From the NCBI GenBank assembly GCA_964609385.1, contig CAZSSM010000087.1, forward strand, positions 1 through 27,730: DNA of 27,730 nt, given 5' to 3'. The position numbers were made by a program, and so were the translations under genes. Shown in pieces: positions 6,943-13,879 of the stretch. The DNA is from CAZSSM01 sp964609385. GTDB lineage: Bacteria; Planctomycetota; Planctomycetia; Isosphaerales; Isosphaeraceae. The notes beneath the pieces were generated by a model, which was not told the origin of the DNA, made no database searches, and was given only the letters and a program-made list of their open reading frames with translations. Each line of letters opens with the position of its first letter. Position 1 is the stretch's first letter.

Positions 6943-8871
6943 GTGAAGGAGTCGTATCGGGTCGGGAGTCATGTCCGCTATCAGACCTATCGAGAGCGGC
7001 GACGGACCGATCCCCGCGCCTTGGAAGACGAGACCGACAAGTATCTCGGCGGCACGCGACGCGCCCGTCCCCAGCGAAGCACGTGGACGTTGCTCTCGTC
7101 ACTGTTCGGGCTCCTTGAGCGAGATCGCTTGAGCTTGGCCCTCACCCTTTCCTTGGTCACCCTCGGGACGTTCATCCTGTTGATCCCCCCGGCGGCGACC
7201 AAGATCCTTGTCGATGACGTGCTGGTGCTCGACCCGGAGCGCGGCGGTTCGGACGACTGGTGGATCTTCGGTTTGCAGGAGCCCCGAGAGCGCTTGATCG
7301 CGATCGCTATCCTGGTCTTTCTGGCGACGCTGGCTGGGGCCCTGGTCTCGTTGTCCTCGCGGTATCGGATGACGATCCTCTGCAAGCGGGTCCAGGTGAT
7401 GATGCTCCGTCGAGTCTTCGAGCACGCGCTCCGACTCCCATTGCATCGCGTGCACCGAATGCGTTCGGGGAGTGTGGCCAGTCTGCTCCGTCAGGACGCG
7501 GCAGGTGTCGGCGACCTGCTGTTTCAGGTGATCTACAACCCTTGGCGCGCGGTCGTTCAGTTCCTGACCGGACTGGTCGTCCTGGCCTGGATCGATCCCA
7601 AGCTGCTCCTCGGAACGCTCGCCTTGGCGCCGTTGGCGGCCTGGACCGATCGGCTCTGGCACTTGCGGATCCGTCCGCTCCACCGGGACGTTCGTCGACG
7701 TCGACAGGAGATCGATGGCTCGGCGGCCGAGACCTTCGGCGGGATGCGGGTCGTCCGCGCCTTCGGTCGCCAGAAACGCGAGTCGCGCCGATTCGTCGTC
7801 GAGAGCCATCTGATGGTCCGCCAGGAACTGCTGGTCTGGTGGTGGAGCCGGGCCATCAACTTCCTCTGGGACATCATGCTGCCGTTGGCCTCCGGAGGCC
7901 TGCTCATCTACGGCGGTCTCCAGGTCCTGGAGGGCGACCTGACCCTGGGCGACCTGATGATGTTCCTGGTCTTCCTCGCGATGCTCCTAGAGCCCATCGC
8001 GGTGTTGGCCACTGCCGCGACCCAGTTCCAGAACAACCTGGCGGGGTTCGATCGGACGCTCGACCTGCTCGAGATCCCTCGCGAGATGGCTGACGCGCCC
8101 GGTCACCGCGTCCTGACGCCGAGCCAAGTCGTCGGGCGGGTCCATGTCGAGGGGGTTTCCTTCACCTATCCGGGGACCGAGTCGCCGGTGCTTCAGGAGA
8201 TCGACCTGGAGATCGAACCGGGCCAGATGGTCGCGCTTGTTGGACGCAGCGGCGCCGGCAAGACGACCCTCTGCAACCTGGTGGCGCGGTTCTACGACCC
8301 GACCGAAGGCCGGATCCTCGTCGACGGCATCGACCTCCGCGAGATCCGCGTCGAGAGCTATCGTCGGCTGCTCGGGATCGTCGAGCAGGACGTCTTCCTC
8401 TTCGAAGGGACGATCGCCGCCAACATCGCCTACGCGCGCCCGGGGGCCACTCCCGAGGAGATCGCCCAGGCGGCTCGTCTGGCCAACGCCGAGGAGTTCA
8501 TCGAGGCGCTGCCCGATGGCGACCAAACCTGGATCGGCGAGCGGGGGGTCCGACTCAGCGGCGGGCAGCGTCAACGCCTGGCCATCGCGCGGGCGATCCT
8601 GGCCGACCCGCGGATCCTCATCCTCGACGAAGCCACCAGCAACCTCGACTCGCAGAGCGAGCGTGCCATCCAGATCGGCATGGAGGGCCTGCTGGCCGGT
8701 CGGACCGCATTGGTGATCGCCCACCGACTCAGCACCATCCGCGCCGCCGACCTGATCCTCGTCATGGAGCAGGGCAAAATCGTCGAACGCGGATCGCACG
8801 AACAGCTCATGGAGGTCGGAACCCGCTACCGGGACATGGTCGATCTCCAGCGGCTCGAACAGCTCGCCTGA
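6943..8871 (+). CDS. ABC exporter half-transporter (fused permease and ATPase)
   Basis: 642-residue inner-membrane ABC exporter of the MsbA/multidrug type, expected to work as a dimer. A polar, Arg-rich N-terminal region of about 60 residues precedes six hydrophobic segments over roughly residues 68-375, including the IPPAATKILVDD coupling-type stretch. The nucleotide-binding domain has Walker A GRSGAGKTT (434-442), signature LSGGQ (538-542), Walker B ILILDE (558-563) and the switch His in AHRLST (H594). All catalytic residues are intact. The substrate (lipid, drug or peptide) cannot be told from the sequence. The start is GTG 6943 because of GGAGGGAG 7 nt upstream. Starts at 6856-6868 would add up to 29 low-complexity residues. 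Confidence 0.93.
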   Translation: MKESYRVGSHVRYQTYRERRRTDPRALEDETDKYLGGTRRARPQRSTWTLLSSLFGLLERDRLSLALTLSLVTLGTFILLIPPAATKILVDDVLVLDPERGGSDDWWIFGLQEPRERLIAIAILVFLATLAGALVSLSSRYRMTILCKRVQVMMLRRVFEHALRLPLHRVHRMRSGSVASLLRQDAAGVGDLLFQVIYNPWRAVVQFLTGLVVLAWIDPKLLLGTLALAPLAAWTDRLWHLRIRPLHRDVRRRRQEIDGSAAETFGGMRVVRAFGRQKRESRRFVVESHLMVRQELLVWWWSRAINFLWDIMLPLASGGLLIYGGLQVLEGDLTLGDLMMFLVFLAMLLEPIAVLATAATQFQNNLAGFDRTLDLLEIPREMADAPGHRVLTPSQVVGRVHVEGVSFTYPGTESPVLQEIDLEIEPGQMVALVGRSGAGKTTLCNLVARFYDPTEGRILVDGIDLREIRVESYRRLLGIVEQDVFLFEGTIAANIAYARPGATPEEIAQAARLANAEEFIEALPDGDQTWIGERGVRLSGGQRQRLAIARAILADPRILILDEATSNLDSQSERAIQIGMEGLLAGRTALVIAHRLSTIRAADLILVMEQGKIVERGSHEQLMEVGTRYRDMVDLQRLEQLA

Positions 8872-8882
8872 TCGTCAGGAAC

Positions 8883-9011
8883 ACCGGTTGAACGGAGTTG
8901 CTGCCCGACAAGGGCACCATCGTCGTCGAAGATGGGAATGAGAATGGGAAACGCCTGGGTTCGTCGATGTGTCAGCGTTTCAAGTAGATCCTTAAGCGTC
9001 TGCCTCGAGGA
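8883..9011 (-). pseudogene. possible decayed CBS-domain fragment
   Basis: The minus strand of the gap between the ABC transporter and dihydroorotase reads a CBS-like segment: TLKDLLETLTHRR, then AFPIL, then DDDGALVG. This is the helix - FPV - DDDGrLVG order of a CBS motif, with a five-residue duplication-like insert (IPIF) before the acidic turn. It is 43 residues long, has no credible start or neighbouring partner domain, and is probably a remnant of a CBS-containing channel or enzyme. Chance resemblance is possible. Confidence 0.3.
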
Positions 9012-9088
9012 CAGCTTGCCTGGGCTGGCTAAACGGGGAGATGCATTGTCCCGGAATCGACGTCGCGAGTCTTGAGGGGACCCTTGCC

Positions 9089-10414
9089 ATGCGGACACGT
9101 TTCCGAGGCGCTACCTGTGTCTTGCCCGAGGCGGTCGAACGGGTCGACCTAATCGTCCAAGGCCGCACGATCGAGGCGATCGACCCTCCTCGTCATGCCG
9201 AGGCCGATCACGTCGTCGATGCCGACGGGCTCATGCTGCTCCCCGGCCTAATCGATGACCAGGTCCACTTCCGCGAGCCCGGCTTGACTCATAAAGAGGA
9301 CCTCGCTACCGGGAGCCAGTGCTGTGCCAAGGGGGGCGTGACCACTTACTTCGAGATGCCCAACACGAACCCCACAACGACCGATCGACCGCGGCTGATG
9401 GAGAAGCGGGCCCTGGCCGCCTCGAAGTCGGTCGTCCACTACGGATTCTACCTGGGCGCGACCACCAGCAACCTCGAAGCCCTGCGGACCACAGAACTCG
9501 AGCTGACGCCCGGCATCAAGATCTTCATCGGATCGAGCACTGGTGACCTGCTCGTCGATGATCAGGAGGCCCTGGAGCGGATCTTCGCCGAGACGTCGCT
9601 CCCGATCTGTGCCCACTGCGAGGACGAGTCGACGATCCGGGCCAACCGGGATGCCTTGATCGCCAAGGGCAAGCCCTTTGAGGTGGCCGACCACTCAAAG
9701 ATCCGCGACCACCAAGCCGCCTTAATCGCCACCCGACGCGCCATCGACTTGGCCGTTCGGCACAAGCACCGCTTTCATGTGCTCCATGTTTCAACAGCCG
9801 ATGAGCTGGAATTGATTCGTGGCAAACAACCGTTGATCACGGCTGAAGCCTGCCCGCACCACCTCTGGTTCACCGTCGAGGACTATGAGCGGCTGGGAAC
9901 CCGAATCCAGATGAACCCGTCGGTGAAGACGCCTCGCGATCGCGAGGCGCTCTGGGAGGCGCTTCGCGACGGGACATTGCAGGTCGTGGCCACCGATCAC
10001 GCCCCACATACCGAGGAGGAGAAGCGTGCGGCCTATCCCGAATCGCCCTCGGGAATGCCGTCGGTCGAATACCTGTTGCCGTTTCTGACCGAAGCGGTCG
10101 CGTGTGGCAAGCTGACCTGGCGACGATTGGTTGAGGTCGGCGCGGAAGGCCCTGCGCGTGTCTGGGACGTCCGCTCCAAAGGCGGATTGATCGAAGGCTT
10201 CGACGCCGACCTGGTGCTGGTCGACCCCGAAGCGTCGACGATCGTTGCTCCGCCCTATCTGTCCAAAGCCGGATGGAACGCCTGGGAGGGGACGGTCTTC
10301 CGAGGCCGTGTGCACTCGACCTGGGTCCATGGACGTTGTGTTTATCGCGACGGCATTGTCGATATTCATGCGCGCGGCGAGCCAGCCCAGTTCGACCACG
10401 AACGGGACCGATAA
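9089..10414 (+). CDS. pyrC: dihydroorotase (amidohydrolase), Gln-for-His variant
   Basis: 441-residue cytoplasmic zinc amidohydrolase for the third step of pyrimidine synthesis, cyclising carbamoyl-aspartate to dihydroorotate. Dihydroorotase markers are VHFREPG, the MPNTNPTTT segment, the metal ligands in AHCEDE and LHVSTA, the ATDHAPHT motif with the catalytic Asp, and SGMPSVE. Oddly, the usual metal-binding H-x-H at the start of the barrel reads Q58-V-H60 (DDQVHFR). I recall the same Gln form in Bacteroidetes dihydroorotases, so it is a lineage variant and not a lesion. K-x-FIGSSTG supplies the family Lys position. ATG 9089 has GAGGGGA at 9074-9080. The frame stays open upstream to 9041 without a better start. 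The N-terminal strand domain and C-terminal GFDADLVLVD segment complete the fold. Confidence 0.92.
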   Translation: MRTRFRGATCVLPEAVERVDLIVQGRTIEAIDPPRHAEADHVVDADGLMLLPGLIDDQVHFREPGLTHKEDLATGSQCCAKGGVTTYFEMPNTNPTTTDRPRLMEKRALAASKSVVHYGFYLGATTSNLEALRTTELELTPGIKIFIGSSTGDLLVDDQEALERIFAETSLPICAHCEDESTIRANRDALIAKGKPFEVADHSKIRDHQAALIATRRAIDLAVRHKHRFHVLHVSTADELELIRGKQPLITAEACPHHLWFTVEDYERLGTRIQMNPSVKTPRDREALWEALRDGTLQVVATDHAPHTEEEKRAAYPESPSGMPSVEYLLPFLTEAVACGKLTWRRLVEVGAEGPARVWDVRSKGGLIEGFDADLVLVDPEASTIVAPPYLSKAGWNAWEGTVFRGRVHSTWVHGRCVYRDGIVDIHARGEPAQFDHERDR

Positions 10415-10454
10415 ACTCGGGAGTCCACTAGACTCTCGGCAGAGCCTTGGAATT

Positions 10455-10490
10455 CCGCCCGACTGTTGGTCGGATATTGAAGTCGGGCGG
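10455..10490. terminator. hairpin between convergent genes pyrC and the HU-like gene
   Basis: Perfect 10-bp GC-rich inverted repeat, CCGCCCGACT (10455-10464) and AGTCGGGCGG (10481-10490), with a 16-nt loop. It sits between the stop of pyrC and the 3' end of the minus-strand HU-like gene, so it could stop transcripts from both sides. No T-run follows on either strand. Confidence 0.45.
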
Positions 10491-10552
10491 GGCTGTGACC
10501 TTTGGTGGTCGGATCGATATTGGCGAGGTCGTCTGTCGAAGTCCGTGTGGCC

Positions 10553-10840
10553 TCACTTCTTGGAAGTGGTGGCCTTCTTGGTTGTCTTCTTCGGCCCGAC
10601 CTTCTTCGGTGTGGCGGCCGACGAGTTGGACATGCTGACCGTTGGGGCCTCCGCCTTGACCTTGTTCGACTCGGCGCGGGCCATCCCCTTGGCGATCACG
10701 TCGAAGACCTCGCTGACCGGCAACTCGTTGAGCACCTCGAAGGCGACCTTGAGCACGCGGCTGGTGTCGGCGACATTGATTTCCGTCTTGTCGGTATCGG
10801 CCCGCGATGCGACTTCCGAGTAAAAATCGGTGAGCTTCAT
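10553..10840 (-). CDS. small HU-like/nucleoid-associated candidate with Lys-rich tail
   Basis: 95-residue protein without a certain family. Residues 3-40 look like the two dimerising helices of HU/IHF (LTDFYSEVASRAD, then a TSRVLKVAFEVLNEL helix), but the DNA-binding beta arm of HU does not follow. Instead there is a third short helix (VSEVFDVIAKGMARAE). After it come an Ala/Ser linker and a basic tail (79-95) with eight lysines in KK pairs separated by P/T/G/A, like histone H1 and bacterial H1-like tails. DNA compaction is the natural guess, but it is inference. ATG 10840 has GGGAG 6 nt upstream. A longer frame to 10972 lacks this support. A candidate promoter lies at 10923-10951. Confidence 0.75.
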   Translation of the reverse strand: MKLTDFYSEVASRADTDKTEINVADTSRVLKVAFEVLNELPVSEVFDVIAKGMARAESNKVKAEAPTVSMSNSSAATPKKVGPKKTTKKATTSKK

Positions 10841-10922
10841 CTGACACTCCCGACGCCGACGTGGGCGTCCCCGGTTATGGCGAAAAGAAGAGGTGAGAAA
10901 ACTGTTCCTGTCTTCGGCCACC

Positions 10923-10951
10923 AGGATCGTCCGCGACAGAAAAAACGTCAA
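10923..10951 (-). promoter_or_regulatory. candidate sigma70 promoter of the HU-like gene
   Basis: On the minus strand, TTGACG (complement of 10946-10951) is followed after exactly 17 nt by GATCCT (complement of 10923-10928). The -35 box is near-perfect and the -10 box is weak. It is about 85 nt upstream of the start codon. Confidence 0.3.
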
Positions 10952-10963
10952 ACCACGCCAATC

Positions 10964-10979
10964 GTGACGCATTCGTCAC
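10964..10979. promoter_or_regulatory. 16-bp palindrome upstream of the HU-like gene
   Basis: GTGACG-cATT-CGTCAC, a perfect 6-bp dyad with a 4-nt centre, lying just upstream of the candidate -35 box. It is a plausible operator. The GTGA and TCAC half-sites are 8 nt apart, which is not the CRP/FNR spacing. Confidence 0.3.
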
Positions 10980-11183
10980 CACCGGACAACGGCGGAATCG
11001 TCGATTCCCATGCCCACCGGCTTTGCCTCTCACGGCGTTCATCGGCATCACGATCCGAGCTTTTGTCAGGGATGGATCGTGTTGCCCCTCTCACATGACC
11101 AAGTCATCGGTCGTCCGTCATTGGGAGATTCCGATGCGGGTCCCCTCTGCATGCCAATACACTCTGCCATGCGCACTCGATAA
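10980..11183. other. intergenic stretch, nothing recognised
   Basis: The upstream part of the 660-nt gap between the HU-like gene and the GH13 gene. Short open frames here show no motif or ribosome-binding site. The downstream part of the gap holds the nucleotidyltransferase fossil. Confidence 0.4.
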
Positions 11184-11475
11184 CAGGTTCGGATCGTCGA
11201 TGGAGCCACACGTCTCGAGGTGGCGACGATTGAGACTGTCAGACTAGGGGACTTGGTCCGGTATTCGCATTCCAGAGGTTCCGATGCCCATGGTGCGTTC
11301 TATTCGGATGCGGCACGGGAACACCTTCAAGCCGACTCGAACCTCGACCTGCTCCGCGAAGGGGACGATTTCCTTGCCTGATTCCTCGACCTGGCGTTCC
11401 CCGAGGATCTGTTCGGTCGACGACCGGCGTCCTTTGATTGTCGATCCCTGCTGACCTCCGCCGAGTCACGGGCTA
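11184..11475 (+). pseudogene. decayed MNT-type nucleotidyltransferase
   Basis: One frame on the plus strand reads, across an in-frame TGA at 11379-11381, the outline of a minimal nucleotidyltransferase (MntA/COG1669 type). It shows FYSDAAREH then ADSNLDLL, the TGA, then FLDL...EDLFGRR. Live members read approximately FGSxARGExxxDSDLDLLVEF, then FLDL...LFGRxVDL. The GS of the active-site turn is YS here, and the first catalytic Asp is Asn (11340-11342). A stop splits the frame and there is no start codon with a ribosome-binding site. In toxin-antitoxin pairs MNT is the partner of a HEPN (HepT) toxin. No HEPN remnant is visible. I consider this a dead fragment and not an expressed gene. Confidence 0.45.
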
Positions 11476-11500
11476 CTTGGCCGAGTTGGATTCGATCGTT

Positions 11501-13519
11501 TCAGGCCGTGGCATAGACCTTCGCCTCCCAAGCGAACAAGGCCGCGCGCGCAACCCATTCATCCGGGACGGGCCGGTCTTGAGTGACCTCGATCCAACGC
11601 GTGCCCGGCGGGGTGGCCGGCCAGTTCGGCACTCGATATTCGTCGCTGCCGGAGCGCCACGACTCGAAGTCCGAGAAGTTGGCCACGACCACTACCTGTC
11701 GGTCGCTGTTCGGACGACCGCGACGCCAAGCCACGACCCGCTTCCCGTCGTCGAAGTCGACGTGGATGAACTCGGTCTCGTTGACACCGAGCGCTTCGTT
11801 TGAGGTGCGAAGCTTCACGAGTCGGGACACATACTCGAAGATTCTCTTGCGAAACGGATCCATGATCCGCTCGAAATTGACGGCATCGCGTTGCTTCTCG
11901 GGATGAATCGGTGGCAGATCGTGTTCGTCGGCGAACTCGTCGCCGGCGAAGATCAAAGGGATCCCGACGGCCGTGAGCAGGCAGACGAAGGCGAGCTTGA
12001 TCCGCTCCTCCTTGGCGACGATCCCGTTGTTCTGTAGGAAGTTGTAAAGGCGCTCGTTGCGGAACCCCCCGACGTCGTGGCTCCCGACATAGTTGATGGC
12101 CTCGGCGCCGTCGCCGAAGCCGATCAAGCGGCAGTCGATCAGCTTGCGGATCGTCCACTCGAAGCTCGGTTCCTCGTCGTCGTTGCGCCCGAGGATCGCG
12201 TTGCGGACCATCCGCTTGAAGTCCTCGTTCCAGAGGGCATCCAGGCGGTTCTGACGGAGCAGTTCGAGCGGGACCGAGAGTTCCTCACCCGCGACCAGGA
12301 AATCAGTGTCGGAACCCCCGCGTGCCGACCAAGTCTTTCGGGCGAGGTCTTTGAACTCCTCGACAAAGTCCCAGTTAGCGATGTTGTTGACGCTATCGAT
12401 GCGGATGCCATCGACGCCAAAATCCTGCATCCAACGAAGCAGATAGACGAGCATGAATCGGCGGGCGGGGAAAATCCTTCCGGCTCCTCCGTCGACCGGA
12501 TCGTAACCGTCGATGGCGCGGCCATAGCGCCAGAGTCGACCGCCGAAGCCGTTCCGGACCCCTTGATTGCTCGACTGGTACCGCTCGGGGTCGTTCGGAG
12601 ATAAGTCCGCGTCGATGTGGAACACGTCGAAGTTGATGTTCTCCATCGGCGCCCGCGTTCCGAAGGCCATCACCGCATCGACGAAGAAACGGATCCTTTG
12701 TACGTGGCATGCATTAACGAGAGCAATCAGGTAAGTGTTGGCCATCGGTGACGTATGACCTTTGGGAAATCCGAGATCGTAGTCGGGTGCGAGGTAGTTG
12801 CTCGTCGCGTAGCCCCATTCCCGGTCCACGAAGCTGTCGGCGATTGGCAACAGCTCGAGGACGTTGATTCCGAGTTCTTGCAGGTGGCTTCGACCGGGCT
12901 GCAGGCCGTTGAGGTCGGTGAAATTCGCGGCGCTGGCTGCTGGGTCGATGAGGGCGAGCACGTCGCGGAACGTGCCCACCCCGATCTCGGGATCGTCGGC
13001 GATATTGATCCTCGTCCAGGTCGTCGGCAACTCATAGATCACCGATGCGTTGTTCGGTGGGCCGCCGGAGATCGGCGAGGCCGGCGCGAACGTTTCGCCG
13101 AGCGGGTCGCACGGGACCAGCCCTCCTCCCTCATACTTGATGACCGAAGCCGGGTCGCGGTCCGAGTCCTCATAGGGTGGAGGAAGAGTCGGCGCCTGGA
13201 GCCGCCAATCGACCGTAAACGCCCAGGGATCGGTGCAGAGAATCCGTCGACCGTCGCGGAACGGATTGGTGTCGTTGACCTCGAACCAATAGTGGTAGAC
13301 ACGACCATCGACCAAGCCACAATCCGACGCGTCGATCGCCCAGAGATCGTCGGCCCCCGGGAGGGTCGCCAGGTCGAAGTCGTGACGATCGCGAAGGATC
13401 GGCGGGTTGCCCGCAGCGAACTCGCCGATGACGAGCCGTGGGACTGTGGTCGTATCGCCCGGCATCCAGAGGACGAATCGCGTCTGCCTGAGTTCGAAGA
13501 GACTCTGCGGGATAGTCAT
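11501..13519 (-). CDS. GH13 alpha-amylase-family glucan enzyme
   Basis: 672-residue protein without a signal peptide, so probably cytoplasmic. The first roughly 150 residues form a beta-rich N-terminal domain like those of branching and debranching enzymes. The (beta/alpha)8 barrel follows, with a LGINVLELLPI strand. Catalytic residues are the nucleophile D375 in GIRIDSV, the acid/base E412 in VAGEE and the third carboxylate D482 in VGSHD. A C-terminal beta domain ends the protein. Conserved region I is atypical: it reads FFVDAVMAFG without the usual Asn-His. The His after the nucleophile region is replaced by Asn. A role in glycogen or alpha-glucan metabolism (branching, trehalohydrolase-like or amylase) is likely, but the exact reaction cannot be assigned. 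ATG 13519 has GGAG 10 nt upstream; an upstream frame to 13576 lacks it. Confidence 0.9.
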   Translation of the reverse strand: MTIPQSLFELRQTRFVLWMPGDTTTVPRLVIGEFAAGNPPILRDRHDFDLATLPGADDLWAIDASDCGLVDGRVYHYWFEVNDTNPFRDGRRILCTDPWAFTVDWRLQAPTLPPPYEDSDRDPASVIKYEGGGLVPCDPLGETFAPASPISGGPPNNASVIYELPTTWTRINIADDPEIGVGTFRDVLALIDPAASAANFTDLNGLQPGRSHLQELGINVLELLPIADSFVDREWGYATSNYLAPDYDLGFPKGHTSPMANTYLIALVNACHVQRIRFFVDAVMAFGTRAPMENINFDVFHIDADLSPNDPERYQSSNQGVRNGFGGRLWRYGRAIDGYDPVDGGAGRIFPARRFMLVYLLRWMQDFGVDGIRIDSVNNIANWDFVEEFKDLARKTWSARGGSDTDFLVAGEELSVPLELLRQNRLDALWNEDFKRMVRNAILGRNDDEEPSFEWTIRKLIDCRLIGFGDGAEAINYVGSHDVGGFRNERLYNFLQNNGIVAKEERIKLAFVCLLTAVGIPLIFAGDEFADEHDLPPIHPEKQRDAVNFERIMDPFRKRIFEYVSRLVKLRTSNEALGVNETEFIHVDFDDGKRVVAWRRGRPNSDRQVVVVANFSDFESWRSGSDEYRVPNWPATPPGTRWIEVTQDRPVPDEWVARAALFAWEAKVYATA

Positions 13520-13699
13520 TGGGAATCGACTCCGTTTGCGAGGCGGCCACGGCTCGCGAGACACGATTCGAACCAAGGGCTCTGTTCAACCCTTGGGAGT
13601 CGACATCACGGGCTGGACGATCCACCACCTAGGAGCCCTAGCCCAGTCGAGTCCAATTCGATCCTAGCGTGCGTCACTCAGGTGAGTCGAGAGATCTCT
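13520..13699. other. upstream region of the GH13 gene
   Basis: Part of the 352-nt gap between the GH13 gene and the 3' end of the sensor-channel gene. It should hold the GH13 promoter (minus strand). I cannot identify clear boxes. The rest of the gap is occupied by a possible small hydrophobic ORF. Confidence 0.3.
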
Positions 13700-13879
13700 G
13701 TGGGTTATTTAACGATCGCGAGTGCCGTCGCTCTGGCAATCCTGGCGAGGGACTCTCTTCGCCCATCAGACTGGACGGTCTTGGTGATCGTTGGTGTTCT
13801 CGGGATGTTCTTCGATTGGAGTTCCGGAGTTTGTTCCAAACAGCCAGAGAGAATGGGACGTTGTCGACAATTCAAATAA
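13700..13879 (+). CDS. possible small two-helix membrane protein
   Basis: Weak candidate of 59 residues starting at GTG 13700 (or GTG 13682, 65 residues). It has a hydrophobic segment of TIASAVALAILA type, a short polar turn with RPSDW, a second hydrophobic segment (TVLVIVGVLGMFF) and a basic C-terminus. This is a hairpin-like layout typical of small bacterial membrane proteins. Its last 8 nt overlap the 3' end of the convergent sensor-channel gene. No good ribosome-binding site is visible and I know no family, so it may be a chance open frame. Confidence 0.25.
   Translation: MGYLTIASAVALAILARDSLRPSDWTVLVIVGVLGMFFDWSSGVCSKQPERMGRCRQFK

Noticed and set aside
10964..10979. Reading the palindrome as a CRP/FNR site
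   Set aside because: The GTGA and TCAC half-sites are 8 nt apart rather than 6.
12755..13879. 374-codon plus-strand frame
   Set aside because: Most of it is antisense to the GH13 gene. Only its last 60 or so codons lie outside and are considered separately as a small ORF.
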